64,000 nt of DNA from Diplonema papillatum (lineage: Eukaryota > Euglenozoa > Diplonemea > Diplonemida > Diplonemidae). The translations under genes were made by a program, and so were the position numbers. This document shows, in pieces, positions 32,900-44,269 of this stretch (the first letter of the stretch is position 1; each line of letters opens with the position of its first letter). Under the pieces are notes generated by a model that ran no database searches, was not told where the DNA came from, and worked only from the letters and a program-made list of their open reading frames with translations. The stretch covers positions 1 to 64,000 of the forward strand of contig JAPJBO010000478.1 of the NCBI GenBank assembly GCA_030068145.1. Reading direction: 5' to 3'.

Positions 32900-34228
32900 T
32901 TACGCCTCAACACACCCTGGGTCCCTTAGGACTTTCTCGTCGTAGTGGGTCACCATGTCTCCTGATGCCCAATCACCCATCTTTTGAACCTGCATGGGGT
33001 CCATACCCGCTTTCAGAAGGGATGCAACAACCATCTATCCGGGCACTGTGGGTTAGAAAACGCGCCCTCGTCCGTCCCGAGCAGTCGGCGTCGTTGAACG
33101 GCTGCAGGATGCCCCGCTTCCCCGCAGTCCCGCGGAGGGCATCCCTAAACGAGGCATGGACGGGAAACGGGCACAAGAGGCGTTTCCCCTTGGCCATGAG
33201 TTTCAGAAGGGAAAAGACCTCGACAGGGCAGTACAGAATAGACTCTGGCACGCTGTCGGGTCCATTCGGCAGGAGCAAAGGGGGCAACAGATTGATGCTT
33301 TCAAAGGTGAGGTATCTACTGCACGTCCCTGTTGCCTTGAACATAGTCGATCCAACCCTCACGCCGCCCTCGCCGACGCGGACATCCTCCGTCAGGATCG
33401 ACTGCATGGAGAGTGAAGTGCTCACCCAGCAGCTGCACATCCGCGCCGTACCCGCCAACGGTCCGCACGAAGCCGAAGATCTGACGGGACTGTGCGGCGC
33501 CTCGGGGCTCGTCGCTCTCAGGGTCAGGCGCCGCTCTCTTCAACGCTCTGATCATCCTGCGGATGTCGTCAGCAGGATTCTCGAGAACCCAACCATCCGC
33601 CGTGTCCTCGGCTAAGATGGCGTTGATGATGTTGTGGGGCGCCTTGTACGCCTCATCTTTCATGCCTACAGGTATCCGCCGAAGTTCTCAAGCCTCCGGA
33701 CCGTCGTCGGGTATGGATGCACGCCCTCGCTCGCACGCCACTCCCTGTACGTGGCCGTGTTCGAGTTGTTGACCCTCCTTGTGCCTGCAGTCGTGTACAG
33801 GCTCCTCATGCGAGGGCGGGCTGCATCAGGGGGACGTCCTCGAGGGCACGCTTTAGCGCCCGCCGCTGAGACGTTGACCTCTTCTCAACCGGTGTTACGG
33901 GACTGACCAGCGCAGGAGAGCTCTGATCACGCGCTCTCACCAAGTCCTGTACTCTGCGGTACAGCTCAGGACTGGGCACACGCACCGGAAGTGCCCACAT
34001 CGGAAGCCTCTCCAGTGTCAGAAGGGTCGTATCGTCCGGGAGGCCTCGGAGGCTTCTACTCACGTCCCTCCACTCTTCCTCATTGAACAAGGTCCGCAGA
34101 AACGCGACCCACCCAATCATCTTTTCTGGGGCAGGGAGGGCGGGAAGAAAAGAGAAAGAGAGACATAAATAGAGGTAGCGAGGGTTTGGAGGAGGACGCT
34201 GGCGTGCGTCGGGGCCAGTGAGAAGCAC
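32900..34228 (-). pseudogene. Degenerate tyrosine recombinase, unit 4
   Basis: Translation and frame breaks as in unit 1; no private change noticed. Confidence 0.78.
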
Positions 34229-34388
34229 CGGCTACATTCAAGCCTTCGAGTTTGCTGAGCCGGACGTCCAGTAGCTGTACCCCCTTCTGCAATACCTATG
34301 CCTCTTCTGTCATGTCATTTGCCTCACACGTGGGGGCCTCATAGCACCCACATGAACAAAAAAACATTCTTCGCATCGTAAAACATAC

Positions 34389-34487
34389 ACTTGTCCTGCA
34401 CGTCGACCTTGGCACCAGCTGCGATCAATTCCTTGACAACCTTCAAGTGACCGTTCTCGCTGGACTCATGCAGAGCCGTCCAACCAT
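34389..34487 (-). CDS. Ankyrin-repeat exon E5
   Basis: 99 bp, phase 1-1, and the most divergent exon: GWTALHESSEN, GHLKVVKELIAAGAKV, DVQDK. It differs from E6 at about 15 of 99 bases, nearly all amino-acid-changing, while the flanking introns are almost identical. Confidence 0.88.
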
Positions 34488-34808
34488 CTGTGTCATTGGG
34501 TGAGTGGCTAAAATGTACAACGACACGAACACAATGTGTGGGTGGTAGCAATCAGATGCAGACTGCATCACAGGCAGCCTGAAGCGGGAGGTGTTACTTT
34601 CAGGTTCACGTCTCAGGGTCGAGACGCTGGCGACAGAGAATGGATGATCTTGGGCAAACACAAATCTTCCGTGTCATATGTTGACATGTGGCATCTTCTT
34701 GTCCGGAAAGTACACGTTGTGAGCCGCTCTCCACATTGGAATTCGGTGTTTTTTGGGTTCCATCTTTGTTTGATAAGGGAACAAGGGAAAACGACATTCA
34801 CCGATCTG

Positions 34809-35383
34809 CTATGTATCATCCTGCTTCTTGCATGTCAAAACGTTGTGACCCGAATCACCACATCTGGCGCACTTTCGTTTCTTTGCTGCTGGCGGTGGGT
34901 CACTTGACGTGCCGCGCTTGGAGCCCTTTCGTGGTTTGTTGATTACCTCGGAGCATATTCGTTTGCAACAACCACATCGAAGGGGACGGACCTCACCATT
35001 GCTTTTCATCCTTCGCTTTTTTTCCCTGCCCCCCAGGAGCGGTATCGTAACGGGAGGAAGTATAATATTATACTTGCACTCAAGGGTTGCAAGGCACGGG
35101 CACTTGGACGGCGTAAGTCTCACGGATGGATTCCTTCAAATGAACGGCATGGGTAAACGAGGCGGGGTCTTTTTTCATTCATCTTGCTATGATTGCGACG
35201 TTTGTAAGAATTAGTAAATTTGGTCGGCAACCTTGTAAAACGTAGTAAATATATGGGATCTTGCTTAAGAGCCACATCCATCACACTTGGGAAAACGTAG
35301 AGCTCTTTTGTGGAGCCCTCCGTTCTTCGGTGGCATGTCTCGCAGTCGACGTCGGGGACACGGGTTGCCTTCTTGTTCTTCAC
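34809..35383 (-). pseudogene. Zinc-knuckle ORF pair, unit 5
   Basis: Identical translation to unit 4. Confidence 0.58.
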
Positions 35384-35422
35384 TTTCTGTACGAGAACTT
35401 CGAGTGGCTCGGTGTAAGCTTT

Positions 35423-36748
35423 TTACGCCTCAACACACCCTGGGTCCCTTAGGACTTTCTCGTCGTAGTGGGTCACCATGTCTCCTGATGCCCAATCACC
35501 CATCTTTTGAACCTGCATGGGGTCCATACCCGCTTTCAGAAGGGATGCAACAACCATCTATCCGGGCACTGTGGGTTAGAAAACGCGCCCTCGTCCGTCC
35601 CGAGCAGTCGGCGTCGTTGAACGGCTGCAGGATGCCCCGCTTCCCCGCAGTCCCGCGGAGGGCATCCCTAAACGAGGCATGGACGGGAAACCGGCACAAG
35701 AGGCGTTTCCCCTTGGCCATGAGTTTCAGAAGGGAAAAGACCTCGACAGGGCAGTACAGAATAGACTCTGGCACGCTGTCGGGTCCATTCGGCAGGAGCA
35801 AAGGGGGCAACAGATTGATGCTTTCAAAGGTGAGGTATCTACTGCACGTCCCTGTTGCCTTGAACATAGTCGATCCAACCCTCACGCCGCCCTCGCCGAC
35901 GCGGACATCCTCCGTCAGGATCGACTGCATGGAGAGTGAAGTGCTCACCCAGCAGCTGCACATCCGCGCCGTACCCGCCAACGGTCCGCACGAAGCCGAA
36001 GATCTGACGGGACTGTGCGGCGCCTCGGGGCTCGTCGCTCTCAGGGTCAGGCGCCGCTCTCTTCAACGCTCTGATCATCCTGCGGATGTCGTCAGCAGGA
36101 TTCTCGAGAACCCAACCATCCGCCGTGTCCTCGGCTAAGATGGCGTTGATGATGTTGTGGGGCGCCTTGTACGCCTCATCTTTCATGCCTACAGGTATCC
36201 GCCGAAGTTCTCAAGCCTCCGGACCGTCGTCGGGTATGGATGCACGCCCTCGCTCGCACGCCACTCCCTGTACGTGGCCGTGTTCGAGTTGTTGACCCTC
36301 CTTGTGCCTGTCGTGTACAGGCTCCTCATGCGAGGGCGGGCTGCATCAGGGGGACGTCCTCGAGGGCACGCTTTAGCGCCCGCCGCTGAGACGTTGACCT
36401 CTTCTCAACCGGTGTTACGGGACTGACCAGCGCAGGAGAGCTCTGATCACGCGCTCTCACCAAGTCCTGTACTCTGCGGTACAGCTCAGGACTGGGCACA
36501 CGCACCGGAAGTGCCCACATCGGAAGCCTCTCCAGTGTCAGAAGGGTCGTATCGTCCGGGAGGCCTCGGAGGCTTCTACTCACGTCCCTCCACTCTTCCT
36601 CATTGAACAAGGTCCGCAGAAACGCGACCCACCCAATCATCTTTTCTGGGGCAGGGAGGGCGGGAAGAAAAGAGAAAGAGAGACATAAATAGAGGTAGCG
36701 AGGGTTTGGAGGAGGACGCTGGCGTGCGTCGGGGCCAGTGAGAAGCAC
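35423..36748 (-). pseudogene. Degenerate tyrosine recombinase, unit 5
   Basis: As unit 4, except for the 3-base deletion and the substitution it shares with unit 2, a sign of exchange between distant units. Confidence 0.78.
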
Positions 36749-36908
36749 CGGCTACATTCAAGCCTTCGAGTTTGCTGAGCCGGACGTCCAGTAGCTGTAC
36801 CTCCTTCTGCAATACCTATGCCTCTTCTGTCATGTCATTTGCCTCACACGTGGGGGCCTCATAGCACCCACATGAACAAAAAAACATTCTTCGCATCGTA
36901 AAACATAC

Positions 36909-37007
36909 ACTTGTTCGGCACGTCGACCTTGGCACCAGCTGCGATCAATACCTTGACAACTTCTGAGTGACCGTTCCGGCTGGCTGCAGACAGAGCCGTC
37001 GAACCAT
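36909..37007 (-). CDS. Ankyrin-repeat exon E6 (most upstream recognised)
   Basis: 99 bp, phase 1-1: STALSAASRN, GHSEVVKVLIAAGAKV, DVPNK. No further ankyrin exon was recognised upstream (37.0-45 kb), so the gene's 5' end, promoter and start codon are not located. More exons may lie outside the array or be too diverged to see. Confidence 0.87.
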
Positions 37008-37328
37008 CTGTGTCATTGGGTGAGCGGCTAAAATGTACAACGACACGAACACAATGTGTGGGTGGTAGCAATCAGATGCAGACTGCATCACGGGCAGCCT
37101 GAAGCGGGAGGTGTTACTTTCAGATTCACGTCTCAGGGTCGAGACGCTGGCGACAGAGAATGGATGATCTTGGGCAAACACAAATCTTCCGTGTCATATG
37201 TTGACATGTGGCATCTTCTTGTCCGGAAAGTACACGTTGTGAGCCGCTCTCCACATTGGAATTCGGTGTTTTTTGGGTTCCATCTTTGTTTGATAAGGGA
37301 ACAAGGGAAAACGACATTCACCGATCTG

Positions 37329-37903
37329 CTATGTATCATCCTGCTTCTTGCATGTCAAAACGTTGTGACCCGAATCACCACATCTGGCGCACTTTCGTTT
37401 CTTTGCTGCTGGCGGTGGGTCACTTGACGTGCCGCGCTTGGAGCCCTTTCGTGGTTTGTTGATTACCTCGGAGCATATTCGTTTGCAACAACCACATCGA
37501 AGGGGACGGACCTCACCATTGCTTTTCATCCTTCGCTTTTTTTCCCTGCCCCCCAGGAGCGGTATCGTAACGGGAGGAAGTATAATATTATACTTGCACT
37601 CAAGGGTTGCAAGGCACGGGCACTTGGACGGCGTAAGTCTCACGGATGGATTCCTTCAAATGAACGGCATGGGTAAACGAGGCGGGGTCTTTTTTCATTC
37701 ATCTTGCTATGATTGCGACGTTTGTAAGAATTAGTAAATTTGGTCGGCAACCTTGTAAAACGTAGTAAATATATGGGATCTTGCTTAAGAGCCACATCCA
37801 TCACACTTGGGAAAACGTAGAGCTCTTTTGTGGAGCCCTCCGTTCTTCGGTGGCATGTCTCGCAGTCGACGTCGGGGACACGGGTTGCCTTCTTGTTCTT
37901 CAC
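37329..37903 (-). pseudogene. Zinc-knuckle ORF pair, unit 6
   Basis: Identical translation to unit 4. Confidence 0.58.
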
Positions 37904-37942
37904 TTTCTGTACGAGAACTTCGAGTGGCTCGGTGTAAGCTTT

Positions 37943-38605
37943 TTACGCCTCAACACACCCTGGGTCCCTTAGGACTTTCTCGTCGTAGTGGGTCACCATG
38001 TCTCCTGATGCCCAATCACCCATCTTTTGAACCTGCATGGGGTCCATACCCGCTTTCAGAAGGGATGCAACAACCATCTATCCGGGCACTGTGGGTTAGA
38101 AAACGCGCCCTCGTCCGTCCCGAGCAGTCGGCGTCGTTGAACGGCTGCAGGATGCCCCGCTTCCCCGCAGTCCCGCGGAGGGCATCCCTAAACGAGGCAT
38201 GGACGGGAAACGGGCACAAGAGGCGTTTCCCCTTGGCCATGAGTTTCAGAAGGGAAAAGACCTCGACAGGGCAGTACAGAATAGACTCTGGCACGCTGTC
38301 GGGTCCATTCGGCAGGAGCAAAGGGGGCAACAGATTGATGCTTTCAAAGGTGAGGTATCTACTGCACGTCCCTGTTGCCTTGAACACAGTCGATCCAACC
38401 CTCACGCCGCCCTCGCCGACGCGGACATCCTCCGTCAGGATCGACTGCATGGAGAGTGAAGTGCTCACCCAGCAGCTGCACATCCGCGCCGTACCCGCCA
38501 ACGGTCCGCACGAAGCCGAAGATCTGACGGGACTGTGCACCGCCTCGGGGCTCGTCGCTCTCAGGGTCAGGCGCCGCTCTCTTCAACGCTCTGATCATCC
38601 TGCGG
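37943..38605 (-). pseudogene. Tyrosine recombinase C-terminal part, unit 6
   Basis: Uninterrupted equivalent of the LINE-split fragment in unit 3. It is cut off at the same base ('atcatcctgcgg') where the RT-RNase H segment begins in the opposite orientation. Confidence 0.72.
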
Positions 38606-39482
38606 GCAGCTCGTTCGAAGGTAACGTGGAAAGACGCAGACACGAGAACCGCCAGCACCCGGTACGAGTTTATCGGGGTGGACTGGGACCACCAGGGCAG
38701 GAAGGTCGGCATTTCGGCAAGGTTGTCGAAAGAAATTGGCACGGGATCTGGAAGAGGTGCGCAAGGGTGCGATGTCCGCGTCCGGTCTGGAGACGCTGGG
38801 TGGTCGGTTGCTGCACGCGTCGGCCATCGTGGGTGTTTATGTCGGCGAGTTCTACTTCGCCTTGAAGTTTCTTCGCCGGTTGACGAATGCGCTGAACCGG
38901 GGCGAGAAGGCCGTCGACCAGACGGTTCGCCTCTCGGGTAGTGTGCAGCGGCTACTCGACGGCTGGGTTCGCGCGGTGTTGGAGAAGCGAAGAATGCCAG
39001 TGGCGGCCCGGGTGCCGTCGCTCACCGTGTTTGTGGACGCAAGTCTCGAGGGATGGGGCGGCGTGCTGGTTGACGTCGCCACCAACGCGATCGAAGTTCT
39101 GGGCTCGCGGTGGTCCAGGAAAGAGAAGGGCCTTCACATCAACGAGCTGGAGGCCCTTGCATTTGAACTTTGTGTGTCGGCAGTGCCTGACAAGTACGCG
39201 GGCGGCACGGTCACCGTCGTGGTTGACAACACGACGGTGCAGGGTGTTGCGCGGAAAGGGGCATGTCTGCGATCGCAGACTTTGAACGATGCCGTGGTGA
39301 ACGGGCTCACACGCCTGCGCCACATGAACATTTCCTTATCTGTGCGCTGGGTAAAAAGCGCCGGGAATCCTGCTGACCTTCCGTCACGGGTTCCGTTATC
39401 GGCAATTTCCGATAAGAATATGGCCGACATGGCACTTGCAGTTAGGCAGTTCCTGACTGGCGATATGGGTTTGGTGGTGTGA
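38606..39482 (+). pseudogene. RT thumb-RNase H fragment of DIRS type, copy B
   Basis: Matches copy A over its whole length, including the frameshift, apart from 3 extra bases giving 'VRWVKSAGN'. The shared break point, frameshift and trailing minisatellite show that A and B come from one duplication. Confidence 0.78.
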
Positions 39483-39675
39483 CCTCCTGGGCTAGCCTGT
39501 TTCTCTCACCATTCAGCGGCTATCTCGGGGGGTTACCCCATCGTAAGTGCAATTCGTTTAGTTTTCTTCCTTTCGCGTTCATTTCATTGAACTGATCATT
39601 GTCACCGAGTGAAGCGCACAAAGCATTCCGCATAGTTGTTTGGGCTGTTCCGCATAGTTCTGCATAGTTTTCGGG

Positions 39676-40313
39676 GACCAGAATTGGACCAAAATTGGAC
39701 CAAAATTGGACCAAAATTGGACCAAAATTGGACCAAAATTGGACCAAAATTGGACCAAAATTGGACCAAAATTGGACCAAAATTGGACCAAAATTGGACC
39801 AAAATTGGACCAAAATTGGACCAAAATTGGACCAAAATTGGACCAAAATTGGACCAAAATTGGACCAAAATTGGACCAAAATTGGACCAAAATTGGACCA
39901 AAATTGGACCAAAATTGGACCAAAATTGGACCAAAATTGGACCAAAATTGGACCAAAATTGGACCAAAATTGGACCAAAATTGGACCAAAATTGGACCAA
40001 AATTGGACCAAAATTGGACCAAAATTGGACCAAAATTGGACCAAAATTGGACCAAAATTGGACCAAAATTGGACCAAAATTGGACCAAAATTGGACCAAA
40101 ATTGGACCAAAATTGGACCAAAATTGGACCAAAATTGGACCAAAATTGGACCAAAATTGGACCAAAATTGGACCAAAATTGGACCAAAATTGGACCAAAA
40201 TTGGACCAAAATTGGACCAAAATTGGACCAAAATTGGACCAAAATTGGACCAAAATTGGACCAAAATTGGACCAAAACTGGACCAAAATTGGACCAGTAT
40301 TGGACCAGTATTA
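39676..40313 (+). repeat. 11-bp minisatellite (TTGGACCAAAA), copy B, ~58 units
   Basis: Same array as copy A but about 17 units longer, with a few variant units only at its right edge ('aaactgg', 'cagtattgg'). Confidence 0.97.
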
Positions 40314-40456
40314 GGGGACCCACCCACCCCGGCCACGGCCCCAGGGTGGGACATTGTCCGTCGGTAATCCAAAAACGTCATCCGGGAAGAAAAGAGACGG
40401 CGAGGGTTTGGAGGAGGACGCTGGCGTGCGTCGGGGCCAGTGAGAAGCACCGGCCA

Positions 40457-42376
40457 CCTTGCTAGATAAATCCTGCCGCGGAAAAGGAGCCCTTTCATTC
40501 GCTGACAAAAGTACTAGCAAACAACAAGCAATGCAAGCGCTGGCGGAAGCTCTTGCCAACATCAAAAAAACCAGAAGCCGTTTCGTGAGCGAGGCTCGAG
40601 AGACGGATGAGTCCGGAAGTTGACTGAGCAGTGCGAGAACATGGTCGCCGACCTGGACACCAGAGACTAACAAATTGAAGGGGGGGGAAGGGGGCGCGGC
40701 GTCTTTGAATAATGCCTACTGTTTCCTTCCGCGTGAAGGCACACGGAAGAGGGCCTCCGCAGGGCCCCTGTACTGATATTTGTGGTCGACACACACATCA
40801 GTATAGACTTTCTCCGACGTGCTGCAATTCCTGCTTGGGGAGACGTCAAGGTGTCCTCAAAAAGAGATTTCCGTCTTCGGTATTCTGAGAGGAGGTGTGG
40901 GGAGGGATCCCGGCGGGTTGGCAGGACCTTGGGATACAAGGTTGGGTCTCCGGCTGGCTACCGACGGGGTATACCGTTCGAAGATTCTTCCGATCTGATT
41001 CGGGAGTGCGGGGAGGATGGGTGCGTGGATGTTCGAAGATGGGAACGAATCAATCCTGCAGAGACTATGATGCGTAGAGAGGAACTGATTGCAAGAGTTA
41101 CAAGAGTTTCATTAAAAGTGCAGCACTGATTATGAGTCATACAACAAATTCATGTCAGAAGAGAGTGCATACTTAAGAAGCGAGCCATGTTGACACAGTT
41201 ACGGTCGATGGAGATAGCTCTCCGGATGTCGCTCAGGTTTCAATTCTTGCGTGCTTCCAAGATCAACTTCTCTGCGTCCAGATTCTTCGAATACTTCAAA
41301 AGGTCGGTGGGAGATTAGAATTTGAGGTGAGAGCGTTCCTGCGAAAAGGTTGACAATCACGGCAAAAAACGTACGAAGCTGTTGGTGTACACCTACCATT
41401 TGCCCACGATTTCAGTTTATTTGGTCTGGTTCGTCAATGAAGCCCCGTCTTGAGCAGGCACAGCATCGAAAACGCAGTTTCAGTGCTGCCCACGGGTTCG
41501 GCGTGCACTGTTAGCCACCATGTGGGTGCTGACACTGCAATTCCTGCCCTGCCGCCCAAGAGTAGCGCTGCCGTTACTGCACCCTAAGATGGCCCTTGAG
41601 GAGCGTAGCCTGCCAATGGAAGCGACGAGCTTAAAGCACTGACCTACGCCCTTAGATGGCCCTTGAGGTAGGTCAGTTTGTTGAACGCTTACGTCCGCCA
41701 CTCAACCCAGATCTACCTGTGTTTCGTGTGTGCTACAGCGCATTTGATCTTTCGCAGCTGGCAGTCTCCTCAAGCATTTCCTAGAAACAGCAGGTACTTA
41801 TACAAAAAAGAGGTAGTCCCCTGCGTGAGCCGCGACAGCAAACACTTGCAGGTTCTCGAGGCGCAAATGCTTTTCGACGAGCGGAACGGAAGGTCTACAT
41901 GTAGTGGAACAAATGCTCGAGACGTGAAACGCGAATCTATGCGCTTACGCCGCAGTGACCCATGCCGATAGCGACAGCGGGAGACTTTGAGCAGTACAAG
42001 AAAAAGGGGGAAGCAAAGCCAGCACAGCACAGAGGAGTTTCTGCTCTTCGTATTTTCTGACGAGAACTGCCTAGAAGAAAGGGAAAAGTAAGAACACGTC
42101 TTTGTAACTGATAGCACTAGCGCAAGGGAATGTTGAGTGACTGCCTTAACGAGCTTGGGCGAGGTCACCGGGGGGTTAGGGAGGGTGGGAAAACTTGAAT
42201 TTTTCTTTGAACCAACCACACCCTGAAGGCTGTGTGAAGTTCTCTAATCGACTTTCGTGGTGCATCAACTCCTTCAGTGAAACTGTGACAGTGACGACTT
42301 CGCACCGCATCTCGGATGGCCAACAAGGAGCAAGGGGTTGGCACGAGGCAGGGAACTAAGCCGGTCGATCCGCTCC
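40457..42376. other. No supported gene
   Basis: Mixed sequence with only short frames on both strands and no recognised domain or repeat. If the ankyrin gene begins upstream of E6, its first exons could be hidden here. Confidence 0.35.
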
Positions 42377-42517
42377 TGATAGACCGTGAGAGACAGTCGA
42401 ATCCAGACGAATCTAAATGCAGCTGCAGGGGATAGGGATGGACGTGATAGACCGTGAGAGACAGTCGAATCCAGCACCAGACGAAACTAAATGCAGCTGC
42501 AGGGGATAGGGATGGAC
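42377..42517 (+). repeat. ~70-bp tandem duplication
   Basis: 'tgatagaccgtgagagacag', 'tcgaatccag', 'ctaaatgcagctgcagggga' and 'tagggatgga' occur twice in the same order with small differences. The second copy has an extra 'caccag'. Confidence 0.85.
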
Positions 42518-42636
42518 CTGATTGCACTGTTTGCCTCCGCACGTCCGGAGTCTGACGAGCCCGAAAACCCACCGGAATGATTCCGCGCACTTCCTTTTCT
42601 CCCTCATGAGTTGTCCCCCGCGGTCTATTACTAATA

Positions 42637-42678
42637 CAGACATGTCGGCGACAGACAAGCCTGTCGCCGACATGTCTG
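42637..42678. repeat. Perfect 17-bp inverted repeat (hairpin), 8-nt loop
   Basis: Arms 'cagacatgtcggcgaca' (42,637-42,653) and its exact reverse complement (42,662-42,678). No T-run follows on either strand, so it is not a bacterial-type terminator. Confidence 0.9.
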
Positions 42679-42886
42679 AAAACGCTCAGGCGTATTACAA
42701 GTATTGACATGGAAGAAAGAAGCGTGCGGGAAAGAAGGCTCTGGAGCAGGTTGCGCGAGAGGTTGGGTTTCTGACAAACCGTACCCTGGGACGGCCGATA
42801 GGCTGGTGACCGTTTGATTCGGCAAGAAATCAAGCAGCACAGGATCAGTGGCTTTGTCGTAGTTCCAGAAACGAAGAAAAAGAAGA

Positions 42887-42941
42887 AGCTGGAACAGAGC
42901 CTGGATCACCAAGGAAAAGGTGATCCGGCTCTGTTCCAGCT
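42887..42941. repeat. 23-bp inverted repeat with one bulge, 8-nt loop
   Basis: Left arm 42,887-42,910 ('agctggaacagagcc', one extra t, 'ggatcacc'). The right arm 42,919-42,941 is its reverse complement without the extra t. It lies only 210 bp from the previous hairpin. Confidence 0.9.
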
Positions 42942-44269
42942 TTCGCAGGCTCCTCGGCTACCGACGCGGTAGACAGCAATCCGGGGCGGACCGGCCAAGC
43001 TGTACCCAGCATATCTGCACCGGACGCCATTGCAACGAAGCGCTTCCAGTAGCCGTCTCGACTGAGGAATGGGAGGAGGACGAACATTTGCCTTCGCTGC
43101 GACAGCTTTTTCAGCGTCTTGCGAGGTCGCCTGCTTTCACTGAGTGTAATTTTAGCTTGAAATTCCGGGGTTTTAGGGTCTCCGTGTGACCGTTCATGAA
43201 TGGGTTCTCTTAGCTTTTTCCTCGATTTATCATTTCATGAGCTTTCTTTCACATCTTTGCAGTCACCAAAAAATAGGCTATATTTTGCAAAAGAAAAAGT
43301 CTTTCTATTTTCGAAAGTGCAAAGAAGAAGATTTCTTTCGGCCGCTCAATTTTACATATCTTGAAGAATCTTTCGTAACTATGTATTAGTAATTGTTGTC
43401 GAAATGGCACCTCGAACCAGCTCATTGACGCTGCTCTCTGGACGTCTCTGAAGAGCACGGCAGCTTGCGGGCTGGATGCTGCGGCTGCCAGCCACGTGGC
43501 TCCGCCTCCGGGTTCAAGGCGGAGAGGATGAGGGAAGTCTGCTCCGTCTCCTCCGCCTGCCACTCGTTCTTCTTCGCTTCGAACTCCAGCTCGGGTGCCG
43601 TGAGAGTCGGCTAAGGGCCTGGAAAGGCCGCGGCTCAGCCACAAGCCGCCACCTGTCACTCAGACTGGGGCCAACTAACTCAAAAAACCGGGGGCACATT
43701 GGTAACCATCCCGATTTTATCCCGCCTTCACGATGAGAGGGCCACAAGGGAGTCAAACTTGGCAAGGCTCACCTGGAAGGTGCCTCTTTGCACCGCCCCC
43801 CCCGTTCCTGCTGGGCAGCTTGGGGCAGGATCTTTTACGCCCGGGAAGGGTAGGTGCGCAGCTCGGACGCCAGATACGAAGTAAGGGGCTTTCACCCACA
43901 GCAAAGGTACTGCTTGCCTTGGCCGCGTTTCGAAAAACACGTTTCCAGGGGACACCGCGAGGAGGTGGCAAGTCAGATTTTGTCCCCCTGCATTTCGCAG
44001 CATCAGGGAGAGTGAGTGAGGTCAACCATCTTTTTTTTTTTTACCCATGTGCTGGCATCTGTGGTGGGCGAAAGGGGCCTCCACATGACCATTTTAATCT
44101 ATTTTATCAGGGCTGGTTCAGTTTTGGTGGCGGACCACCTGCCCTCTTCGATCCGCGGTGGCAAGCCACCTCGCATCTTTGTTTATTTTCATTTTCTCTG
44201 TTGTGGCCTGTTTGTGTTTTTGCTGGCATGGTGAGGGGGGAGGGTTGTGGGTGCACAAAAGAAAACTTT
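42942..44269. other. No supported gene; one dispersed-repeat match
   Basis: About 43,920-43,990 resembles the insert of the ~310-bp repeats ('cacgtttcc', 'ggacacc', 'gaggaggtg', 'gtcagatt', 'ttgtccc'; compare 12,900-12,965). The remaining frames are short and unsupported. Confidence 0.4.

Larger units (their letters stand above)
31866..34388 (-). repeat. Ankyrin cassette unit 4
   Basis: 2,523 bp. Its intron appears more than 99% identical to that of unit 5. Unlike unit 1 it has 'tttctttgctgctgg' in the knuckle region, shared with units 3, 5 and 6. Confidence 0.93.
34389..36908 (-). repeat. Ankyrin cassette unit 5
   Basis: 2,520 bp; a 3-base deletion ('cctgtcgtg' for 'cctgcagtcgtg') at about 36,310 explains the difference from 2,523. 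Confidence 0.93.
36909..40456 (-). repeat. Ankyrin cassette unit 6 (expanded, outermost)
   Basis: Common intron sequence to 38,605, then the same RT-RNase H segment, linker and 11-bp minisatellite as unit 3, then about 75 unique bases and a short return to common sequence (about 40,390-40,456) before the array ends. Confidence 0.88.

Noticed and set aside
18862-38865. 283-352 aa plus-strand ORFs repeated in the cassette units
   Set aside because: They run antisense to the tyrosine recombinase, whose conserved boxes are on the minus strand; composition (Arg/Ser/Pro) is that of a shadow frame.
30736-40498. Long GPKLDQNWTKI- and VQFWSNFGPIL-type ORFs on both strands
   Set aside because: The 11-bp minisatellite has no stop in any frame and is not a multiple of three, so every frame gives the same artefact.
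42165-42833. 222-aa minus-strand ORF
   Set aside because: It spans a tandem duplication and a hairpin; composition and motifs do not support a protein.
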